Below are positions 1-6,108 of a DNA stretch of 9,232 nucleotides, in pieces. The position numbers and the translations under genes are program-made. Position 1 is the first letter of the stretch, and every line of letters begins with the position of its first letter. The stretch is taken from positions 1 to 9,232 of the forward strand of contig CAMZEQ010000018.1 in the NCBI GenBank assembly GCA_947305835.1. The letters run 5' to 3'. Source of the DNA: an uncultured Alphaproteobacteria bacterium (GTDB lineage Bacteria > Pseudomonadota > Alphaproteobacteria > CAAHEQ01 > UBA3637). The notes below the pieces were generated by a model. The model had not been told where the DNA came from and made no database searches. It worked only from the letters and a program-made list of their open reading frames with translations.

Positions 1-17
1 TCAAGAAAAATTTTTCC

Positions 18-46
18 TTGCAATTTTTATTAAAAAATGCTAAAGT
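18..46 (+). promoter_or_regulatory. Extended -10 promoter of ppdK
   Basis: A -35 element TTGCAA (18-23) is followed by exactly 17 bases and a -10 element TAAAGT (41-46). TGC stands directly before the -10, as in an extended -10 promoter. Transcription would start near base 53, leaving a leader of about 70 bases before the ppdK start. The same layout occurs upstream of rsmH at 3089-3117 (TTGC at -35, 17-base spacer, TGC then TA..GT), and that agreement is the main support. The promoter is inferred; no start-site data exist here. Confidence 0.6.
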
Positions 47-70
47 CCCCCCATAAAAAAAGAGGATTTT

Positions 71-101
71 CCATTTGTGGCATGCCTCAAATGGTTTTTT
101 T
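71..101 (+). terminator. Terminator-like hairpin in the ppdK leader (possible attenuator)
   Basis: The arms CCATTTG (71-77) and CAAATGG (88-94) pair perfectly. They enclose GGCATGCC (79-86), itself a palindrome, with a symmetric T/T mismatch at 78 and 87. Seven T residues follow at 95-101. As RNA this makes a stem plus U-tract of intrinsic-terminator shape. It lies between the predicted transcription start and the ppdK start codon, so it could attenuate ppdK. The whole 24-base element is also nearly symmetric as DNA and could be an operator. If the promoter at 18-46 is wrong, it may simply end an upstream transcript. Confidence 0.5.
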
Positions 102-125
102 AACAAAAGAAAAGGAAAATAATAA

Positions 126-2786
126 ATGACCAAATTCGTTTATACTTTTGGTGATGGTAAGGCCGAAGGCAATGCCACCATGCGTGAATTGTTGGGCGGT
201 AAAGGTGCTAATTTGGCAGAAATGTCCAGTATCGGTGTGCCTGTTCCTCCGGGATTCACAATTACAACAGAAGCTTGTACGTTTTATTATAAAAACAACA
301 AAGCTTATTCTGATGAGTTGAAAACTCAGGTAATGGAAGGATTAAAAGGGGTTGAAGCCGTGATGGGTAAAAAATTCGGTGATCCCAATAATCCTTTGTT
401 GTTCTCTGTGCGTTCAGGTGCCAGAGTTTCTATGCCGGGTATGATGGATACTATTTTGAACCTCGGTTTGAATGATCAAACGGTTGAAGGTTTGGCCAAA
501 GTTTCCAACAATCCCAAATTTGCCTATGACTCTTATCGTCGTTTTATTCAAATGTATTCTGATACAGCTATGGGTGTGGATATCCACAAATTTGAAGCTG
601 TTTTGGATCGCGTTCGTGAAGAAAACGGTTACAAACATGACAGCGAAATGACTGTTGAACAATTAAAGGCAGTTATTGCCGAATATAAACAAATCGGTAT
701 TCAAGAAGGTAAACCGGTTCCTCAAGATGTGAACGAACAACTTTGGGGCGCTATTGGTGCCGTGTTTGGTTCTTGGATGAGTGAACGCGCGATCTTTTAT
801 CGCAAACTCAACAACATTCCTGCCGATTGGGGTACCGCCGTGAACGTTCAATCCATGGTGTTTGGTAACTCCGGTGACGATTCTGCAACGGGTGTGTGCT
901 TCTCGCGCGATGCTGCCACCGGTGAAAACTATTTCTACGGTGAATATTTGAAAAATGCCCAAGGTGAAGACGTGGTGGCCGGTATTCGTACCCCGCAACA
1001 AATTTCCAAAATCGGAAATGAACGTCGTGGTTTGAACTTACCTTGCATGGAAGAAGAATTCCCAGAAGTGTATGCCCAGTTGGATGCCATTCGTCATAAA
1101 TTGGAATCCCATTATAAAGATATGCAAGATATGGAATTTACCGTTCAAAACGGCAAACTCTGGATGTTGCAAACACGTAATGGTAAACGTACCGGTTTGG
1201 CCGCTTTAAAGGTTGCCGTGGATATGGTACGTGAAGGTTTAATCACCAAAGAAGAAGCCGTGACCCGCGTTGAACCCGGTCACTTGGATCAATTGTTGCA
1301 CCCCATGTTTGACAAATCCGCCAAACGTGAAGTGATTGCCACAGGTTTGCCTGCTTCTCCCGGTGCTGCTGTGGGACAAATCGTGTTCTCAGCCGCTGAC
1401 GCCGAAGCACAATCTGCTGAAGGCAAAAAGGTCGTTTTGGTCCGTGTGGAAACATCCCCGGAAGACATTGCCGGTATGCATGTGTCTCAAGGTGTGTTGA
1501 CAGCTCGTGGTGGTATGACCTCACACGCCGCAGTGGTGGCCCGCGGTATGGGTATTCCTTGCGTGTCCGGTGTGGCTGATTTGCGCATTGACTATGCTGC
1601 TCAAACTTTGACAGCCGGTGGTGTGACATTAAAAGCCGGAGATATGTTGTCCATTGACGGAACAACGGGTCAGGTGATGGCCGGCGAATTACCGTTGGTG
1701 AAACCTGAAATGGCCGGTGATTTTGGCGAATTCATGAAGTGGGTGGATGAAATCCGCACATTGAAAGTTCGTGCCAATGCTGAAACACCGACAGATGCTC
1801 AAACAGCAAAAGATTTTGGTGCCGAAGGTATCGGTTTGTGCCGTACAGAACACATGTTCTTTGACCCAAGCCGTATTAACCATATGCGTGAAATGATTTT
1901 GGCAAAAGATGAAGCCGGACGCCGTGCCGCTTTGGCCAAATTGTTGCCCTTCCAACGCGAAGACTTTGTGTCTTTGTTCAAGATTATGGATGGTCTGCCG
2001 GTCACAATTCGTTTGTTGGATCCGCCATTGCATGAATTCTTACCCAATAAAAAGGCAGAACAAGAAGCTTTGGCCGCCCAAATGGGGGTGACAGTGGAAG
2101 AAATCGTGGCCCGTACAGCCAGCTTACATGAAGCCAACCCGATGTTGGGTTTGCGCGGATGCCGTTTGGCTGTAGTCTATCCGGAAATTTGCGAAATGCA
2201 AACCCGCGCCATTATTGAAGCCGCTATCGAAGTGGCTGATCAAGGTGTGAAGGTATTGCCTGAAATCGAAGTACCTTTGATTTCTTCACGCAAAGAATTG
2301 GAAATCTGCAAAAAGACCATTGATGCCACAGCTGAAGCCGTCTTTGCCGAAAAAGGCAAAAAAGTGGAATACACTGTTGGTACAATGATCGAATTACCCC
2401 GTGCCGCGTTGTTGGCCGGTGAAATTGCAGAACTCGCCGACTTCTTTGAATTCGGAACAAACGACCTCACCCAAACAACTTTGGGGATGAGCCGTGATGA
2501 CGCCGGATCCTTCTTGCCACAATATGTGACAAAGGGTATCTATGAACGTGATCCGTTCCAATCCTTGGATGCAACAGGTGTGGGTAAATTGATTGCGATG
2601 GCCTGCCGTGATGGTAAAGCCACCAATCCGAACATTTACCTCAGCATTTGTGGTGAACACGGTGGTGACGCCAACTCCATTATGTATTTGAATCAATACT
2701 TGAATGGTGTATCCTGCTCACCCTATCGTGTGCCATTGGCTCGCTTGGCCGCCGCACAGGCTGCTGTGAAAGCTAAAAAAGCATAA
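126..2786 (+). CDS. ppdK: Pyruvate, phosphate dikinase
   Basis: This cytosolic enzyme interconverts pyruvate + ATP + phosphate and PEP + AMP + pyrophosphate, serving PPi-linked glycolysis or gluconeogenesis. At 886 residues it has the normal family length (about 870-900). The N-terminal nucleotide-binding domain shows GGKGANLAEM (24-33), SVRSGA with R96, and QTRNGKRTG with R351. The central phosphohistidine domain has GGMTSHAAVVARG, with H467 as the phosphorylated histidine. T465, two residues before it, matches the threonine targeted by the PPDK regulatory kinase/phosphatase in other organisms; no gene for that regulator is in the window. The C-terminal PEP/pyruvate barrel has GLCRTEHMFF (R573), FGTNDLTQ (N779, D780) and CGEHGGD with catalytic C842. 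The ATG at 126 is preceded by an AGGA at 113-116, nine bases upstream. Arginine is mostly CGT/CGC, consistent with strong expression. It has its own promoter and terminator and so is probably monocistronic. Confidence 0.97.
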   Translation: MTKFVYTFGDGKAEGNATMRELLGGKGANLAEMSSIGVPVPPGFTITTEACTFYYKNNKAYSDELKTQVMEGLKGVEAVMGKKFGDPNNPLLFSVRSGARVSMPGMMDTILNLGLNDQTVEGLAKVSNNPKFAYDSYRRFIQMYSDTAMGVDIHKFEAVLDRVREENGYKHDSEMTVEQLKAVIAEYKQIGIQEGKPVPQDVNEQLWGAIGAVFGSWMSERAIFYRKLNNIPADWGTAVNVQSMVFGNSGDDSATGVCFSRDAATGENYFYGEYLKNAQGEDVVAGIRTPQQISKIGNERRGLNLPCMEEEFPEVYAQLDAIRHKLESHYKDMQDMEFTVQNGKLWMLQTRNGKRTGLAALKVAVDMVREGLITKEEAVTRVEPGHLDQLLHPMFDKSAKREVIATGLPASPGAAVGQIVFSAADAEAQSAEGKKVVLVRVETSPEDIAGMHVSQGVLTARGGMTSHAAVVARGMGIPCVSGVADLRIDYAAQTLTAGGVTLKAGDMLSIDGTTGQVMAGELPLVKPEMAGDFGEFMKWVDEIRTLKVRANAETPTDAQTAKDFGAEGIGLCRTEHMFFDPSRINHMREMILAKDEAGRRAALAKLLPFQREDFVSLFKIMDGLPVTIRLLDPPLHEFLPNKKAEQEALAAQMGVTVEEIVARTASLHEANPMLGLRGCRLAVVYPEICEMQTRAIIEAAIEVADQGVKVLPEIEVPLISSRKELEICKKTIDATAEAVFAEKGKKVEYTVGTMIELPRAALLAGEIAELADFFEFGTNDLTQTTLGMSRDDAGSFLPQYVTKGIYERDPFQSLDATGVGKLIAMACRDGKATNPNIYLSICGEHGGDANSIMYLNQYLNGVSCSPYRVPLARLAAAQAAVKAKKA

Positions 2787-2804
2787 GGTAAACACTTAAA
2801 AATC

Positions 2805-2833
2805 TCCCCGTCGTTATTGACGGGGATTTTTTT
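2805..2833 (+). terminator. Intrinsic terminator of ppdK
   Basis: An 8-bp perfect stem, TCCCCGTC (2805-2812) with GACGGGGA (2819-2826), closes a six-base loop, GTTATT. Seven T residues follow at 2827-2833. It starts 18 bases after the ppdK stop codon. The GC-rich stem and T-run are textbook for Rho-independent termination, so ppdK transcription should not run into the wall operon. Confidence 0.92.
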
Positions 2834-2852
2834 ATTGACTTGAAAGGATACA

Positions 2853-3071
2853 CATAAAAATCAGCACGAACGGAAATTGATGGAAAGTTTGACAATGTTA
2901 GCCATTGTCGGCGTCTTGTCCATGGTCGGCATGTGGGGCTATCAAAGGTCCATGAATCGACATTATGCCAACGAGATTTTGGATGAAGCACGCATGCGGG
3001 TCCTTTCTTGTATGACAGTATTGCTGAATTTAATTACGGGCCCCAATAAACTTATCATTGATTTTGTGTAA
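2853..3071 (+). pseudogene. Remnant of a type IV pilin-like (pseudopilin) gene
   Basis: An open frame from 2844 to a TAA at 3069-3071 encodes a hydrophobic stretch resembling the N-terminal helix of type IV pilin-like proteins: MESLTMLAIVGVLSMVGMWG (from 2880), then YQRSMN. The first glutamate fits the conserved Glu5 of mature pilins, but the glycine expected before the cleavage site is not there (HERKLME). A Shine-Dalgarno-like AAAGGA (2843-2848) is followed by CAT at 2853 instead of a start codon. The first possible starts are TTG 2877 and ATG 2880, inside the signal region. After about 45 recognisable residues the frame ends early, where pilins continue with a globular domain. I read it as a gene that lost its start and 3' part. 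A short intact membrane peptide from 2877/2880 (63-64 residues) cannot be excluded. There is no pilus gene nearby. Confidence 0.5.
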
Positions 3072-3088
3072 AAATTCCATTGTATGCA

Positions 3089-3117
3089 TTGCTTTTTATG
3101 ACAAAGTGTGCTAGGGT
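3089..3117 (+). promoter_or_regulatory. Extended -10 promoter of the dcw operon
   Basis: TTGCTT (3089-3094), a 17-base spacer ending in GTGC, and TAGGGT (3112-3117) match the ppdK promoter in layout and in the TTGC and TGC-TA..GT positions. The predicted start is near 3124. That leaves only about 17 bases of leader, containing the ribosome binding site of rsmH. It is the only promoter-like element I see for the rsmH-to-mraY genes, whose junctions leave almost no room for others. Confidence 0.6.
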
Positions 3118-3127
3118 GAGCTTTAAC

Positions 3128-3133
3128 AAAGGA
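3128..3133 (+). promoter_or_regulatory. Ribosome binding site of rsmH
   Basis: AAAGGA lies 7 bases before the ATG at 3141 and 10 bases before a second ATG at 3144. The spacing favours 3141 as the start, giving a Met-Met-Pro N-terminus, although 3144 is possible. Confidence 0.6.
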
Positions 3134-3140
3134 TTTTTGG

Positions 3141-4046
3141 ATGATGCCATTGCATATTCCGGTTTTGTTAGATGCGGTCCTGACACGTTTAAGCTGTCAG
3201 GGCGGTGTTTTTGTAGACGGAACCTTTGGGGCAGGTGGATACACGCGCGCCATATTAAATGCGCATCCTGAAAATCAAGTCATTGCTTTTGATCGTGATC
3301 CGACAGTCAAACCGACAGCAAATAAAATGAAACTTGAATTCGGGGATCGATTCACTTTTATACCGGATTGTTTTTCACGCGTGGCGGAATATATCAAATC
3401 GCCGGTGGATGGATTTGTATTGGATTTGGGGGTTTCATCCATGCAAATTGATCAAGGGGATCGGGGATTTTCTTTTCGCCTGCCAGGGCCTTTGGATATG
3501 CGTATGAGCAGGGCAGGGCAAAGCGCATCCGATGTAGTAAACACCTATGCAGAAAAAGAATTAGCCGATATTTTGTATACCTATGGCGAAGAAAAACAAA
3601 GTCGGCGTATTGCTAAAGCTATTGTTGTCAATCGTCCCATTACAACCACCCAAAAATTGGCCGAAGTGATTCATTCGGTGATGCCGCGTCCAAAAGACGG
3701 ATCAGACAGTGCCATGCGCTCCTTTCAAGCATTGCGCATCTATATCAATGACGAGTTGGGCGAGTTAAAAAATGCCCTGAATGCCAGCTTAAAGATTCTA
3801 AAACCTCAAGGGCGATTGGTGGTGGTGTCTTTTCATTCTTTGGAAGATCGGATTGTCAAAGAATTTTTAAAAGAAAATACAGCTGTTCATCGGCATAAAA
3901 ACAAATATACAGCTGCGGATCAGGTGACGGATAAAGCCTTTATTGCACCGGAAAAAGAAATAGTGATAGCTGATGAAAAAGAATTAAAAAGCAACCCTCG
4001 CGCACATTCGGCAAAATTGCGGTGGGCTGTCAGAACCGAGGTCTAA
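3141..4046 (+). CDS. rsmH: 16S rRNA (cytosine(1402)-N(4))-methyltransferase RsmH (MraW)
   Basis: This SAM-dependent enzyme methylates N4 of C1402 in the 16S rRNA decoding centre and is a standard early member of the division/wall cluster. The 301-residue length is typical. The SAM-binding loop is VDGTFGAGGYTRAIL (25-39), followed by the acidic strand end AFDRD (49-53). Further family signatures are LDLGVSSMQID, GFSF with PLDMRM, ALRIYINDEL, VVSFHSLEDRIVK and, near the C-terminus, NPRAHSAKLR, where most members have RARSAKLR. The start at 3141 is chosen by the spacing to AAAGGA. The stop overlaps the ftsL start by one base (TAATG), which suggests translational coupling. It is the first intact gene after the predicted operon promoter; mraZ, often found before it, is absent. 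Confidence 0.96.
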   Translation: MMPLHIPVLLDAVLTRLSCQGGVFVDGTFGAGGYTRAILNAHPENQVIAFDRDPTVKPTANKMKLEFGDRFTFIPDCFSRVAEYIKSPVDGFVLDLGVSSMQIDQGDRGFSFRLPGPLDMRMSRAGQSASDVVNTYAEKELADILYTYGEEKQSRRIAKAIVVNRPITTTQKLAEVIHSVMPRPKDGSDSAMRSFQALRIYINDELGELKNALNASLKILKPQGRLVVVSFHSLEDRIVKEFLKENTAVHRHKNKYTAADQVTDKAFIAPEKEIVIADEKELKSNPRAHSAKLRWAVRTEV

Positions 4047-4366
4047 TGAAACAAAAATATTTTAATTTGATTTGTATTTTAATAGCTTTACTTTCGGGGG
4101 TTTTAACTTTTGTGTTGAAGTACCATGTTTTGGATAAAGAAAAAAATCTCAGGCAAATTTATGCAGAAATTAAACACAACAAACGAGAAATGCATGGTTT
4201 GCAGACGGATTGGTCAGCTCTGACAAACCCCAAAAATTTACGTATGCAGGCGGAACAAACACATGTTCAACCTATTCGGGCTCAGCAAATCATTCAAAGT
4301 GATCAAATACAGGAAAAACCTGTGCCTGTGCCCGGTAAAAAACCAGATATGGAAGGGGAAGAATAA
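4046..4366 (+). CDS. ftsL: Cell division protein FtsL
   Basis: A 106-residue bitopic membrane protein. A short basic N-terminus (MKQKYFN) is followed by one membrane helix at about 6-24, then a charged region likely to form a coiled coil (about 30-58), then TDWSALTNPKNL (54-65). The last matches the W-x-x-L-x-x-P motif common in proteobacterial FtsL. FtsL pairs with FtsB and FtsQ in the periplasm and helps activate the FtsW-FtsI septal synthase; ftsI is the next gene. FtsL sequences are poorly conserved, so the call rests on size, topology, motif and position. The ATG at 4046 overlaps the rsmH stop by one base, with GAGG at 4038-4041. An earlier in-frame ATG at 4022 would add eight residues translated from within rsmH and is less likely. 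The proline- and charge-rich tail (PVPVPGKKPDMEGEE) looks disordered. Confidence 0.88.
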   Translation: MKQKYFNLICILIALLSGVLTFVLKYHVLDKEKNLRQIYAEIKHNKREMHGLQTDWSALTNPKNLRMQAEQTHVQPIRAQQIIQSDQIQEKPVPVPGKKPDMEGEE

Positions 4367-6108
4367 TGTTTTTTAAGCAAAAAAAAGTTCCCTTTTATGA
4401 AGCTTGTCAAGAAATTCCGTTAAAAAAATTGGATAAGTGGCGCTATTTGGATATGAGCACGCGTGTACAGTTGAAATCAGCTGCCGGTCGTGTTTTATTT
4501 TTAGGCGGGATTTTTAGCCTGTTATTTGGGGTGATTATTTGCCGATTGTTTCAATTAACAATCATGGACTATCACGGGCGGGATTATAAGCGGCCGATGG
4601 GCGCGTCCTATACTTTAACACGCTATAATATTTTAGACAGGAACGGTGTTTTATTAGCCAGCAGTGTTCCCACAACGGATCTGTCTGTCAATCCTGTTTT
4701 GGTTAAAGGCGACCCCAGAGAAGTGGCGCATAATATTGCCGGGGCTTTAAACGATGTGGATGAACGGGATATTTATTCGGCAATTACCAGCTCAGCCGGA
4801 TTCAAGTATATCAAACGCAAACTGAGTCCTGCAGAAAGAAAGAATATTAATTGGTTGGGATATCCTTTTTTGTCCGAATTTCCCGGAGAATATCGCACCT
4901 ATCCGCATCGGAATTTAGTTTCTCATTTATTGGGCGGAGTGGATATTGATAATGTTGGAATTGCCGGCATTGAAAAGGCGTATGACGGACAATTGATGAA
5001 CCACGATGTTCAATTAAGTTTGGATGTTTCTGTTCAAGAAATGGTTCATAATGCCCTTACTCAAGGTCTGGAAAAGTTTAAAGCCAAATCAGCATTAGCA
5101 TTGGTTATGGATATTAACAGCGCGGAAGTTTTAGCCTCAGTTTCTTTGCCCGATTATAATCCAAATTTAGCAGCCAAAGGATCCGGCAAAGAACGCTTTA
5201 ACCAAACAACACTCGGGACATATGAATTTGGATCTATTTTTAAATTATTTAATACAGCGCTAGGATTGGATAGTAAGATTGTTAAAATTGACGATATTTT
5301 TGATGCATCTAAACCATTAAAATTAAAAGGGGCAAAAGCGATTGAAGATTATCGTGGACAAAACAGACCTTTAACTGTTACCGAAATTTTAATTCATTCG
5401 TCAAATATTGGGTCGGCCTTGATGGGGTTAAAAATAGGATGGGAAAATCAAAAGGAGTTTTTTGGTCGCTTTGGCTTTTATGATAAATTGCCCATCCCCT
5501 TACCCGAAAGAGGACAGCCCTTATATATAAAAAAACAAAAGTGGAACGAAGTGGAATCGTCCCGTTTAGCATATGGTTATGGTCTTTCAGTAACCCCCTT
5601 GCATTTAGTGGCTGCAGTGGCATCTTTGGTCAATGGGGGTGTTTATCGTGTTCCAACTTTTATTAAAGACGGGAATAAAGATCAAGTGGAAACACGTGTC
5701 ATTGACGAAAAAATTTCATCAGTGATGCGCCATTTGATGTGGGCTGTGGTGAATTATGAATTGGATAAAAACAGCCCTGTTGCCTTGTATGCCGTAGGGG
5801 GTAAAACTGGTTCCAAACAAGCTTTGGCTAATGGGCACTATGTGGAAGGTTCACTCAGAACAAGTTTTGTGGGTGTTTTTCCCATGACAGAACCCAAATA
5901 TATTGTGTTGGTTTCTTATGATGATCCAAAAAAAGTAAAAGAAACAAAAATGTTTAATACTGCTGGCTGGAATGCCAAAGCGACGGGATTACAAATTATA
6001 GGTGACATTGCCCCTTATTTGGGGGTGAAACCGGTGGTCCAATGGGAACAGCCCGGTTATATTTTACGGGCGTTTGAACGTTCCCGCGCAGCCAAGAAAG
6101 GAAATTAA
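4366..6108 (+). CDS. ftsI: Septal peptidoglycan transpeptidase FtsI (PBP3-type)
   Basis: A class B penicillin-binding protein that cross-links septal peptidoglycan together with FtsW. At 580 residues it is of normal length. A cytoplasmic tail of about 40 residues precedes one membrane helix (about 42-60). The periplasmic N-terminal domain has the DRNG motif (91-94) and GVDIDNVGIAGIEKAYDG. The transpeptidase domain has all three catalytic motifs: S290-I-F-K293 (within YEFGSIFK) with the acylated serine, S345-S-N347, and K480-T-G482. The residue after KTG is S483, where most FtsI proteins have threonine. The ATG at 4366 overlaps the ftsL stop by one base (TAATG). A later ATG at codon 30 lacks that coupling and is not preferred. 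The stop is followed directly by the murE-murF start (TAAATG) in the same frame. Confidence 0.96.
   Translation: MFFKQKKVPFYEACQEIPLKKLDKWRYLDMSTRVQLKSAAGRVLFLGGIFSLLFGVIICRLFQLTIMDYHGRDYKRPMGASYTLTRYNILDRNGVLLASSVPTTDLSVNPVLVKGDPREVAHNIAGALNDVDERDIYSAITSSAGFKYIKRKLSPAERKNINWLGYPFLSEFPGEYRTYPHRNLVSHLLGGVDIDNVGIAGIEKAYDGQLMNHDVQLSLDVSVQEMVHNALTQGLEKFKAKSALALVMDINSAEVLASVSLPDYNPNLAAKGSGKERFNQTTLGTYEFGSIFKLFNTALGLDSKIVKIDDIFDASKPLKLKGAKAIEDYRGQNRPLTVTEILIHSSNIGSALMGLKIGWENQKEFFGRFGFYDKLPIPLPERGQPLYIKKQKWNEVESSRLAYGYGLSVTPLHLVAAVASLVNGGVYRVPTFIKDGNKDQVETRVIDEKISSVMRHLMWAVVNYELDKNSPVALYAVGGKTGSKQALANGHYVEGSLRTSFVGVFPMTEPKYIVLVSYDDPKKVKETKMFNTAGWNAKATGLQIIGDIAPYLGVKPVVQWEQPGYILRAFERSRAAKKGN

Noticed and set aside
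1..20. A/T-rich inverted sequence at the window edge (AAGAAAAA and TTTTTCCTT)
   Set aside because: The pairing is short, imperfect and AT-only, and it overlaps the -35 element. It could be the end of an upstream terminator, but nothing upstream is visible.
1243..1665. Open frame on the minus strand (140 codons) within ppdK
   Set aside because: It lies wholly opposite a strongly conserved part of ppdK, including the phosphohistidine motif, and has no recognisable domain. It is a by-product of the codon bias of ppdK.
2835..2863. TTGACT as a -35 element for the pilin remnant
   Set aside because: No acceptable -10 hexamer follows at 16-18 bases, and TGC-TA..GT is absent.
3080..3271. Plus-strand open frame overlapping the start of rsmH
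   Set aside because: It spans the predicted promoter and reads the conserved SAM-binding region of rsmH in a wrong frame; no homology-like features.
4022..4045. Upstream ATG extending ftsL by eight codons
   Set aside because: The extension is rsmH coding sequence in another frame. ATG 4046 has the TAATG coupling seen at the next junction and a normal FtsL N-terminus.
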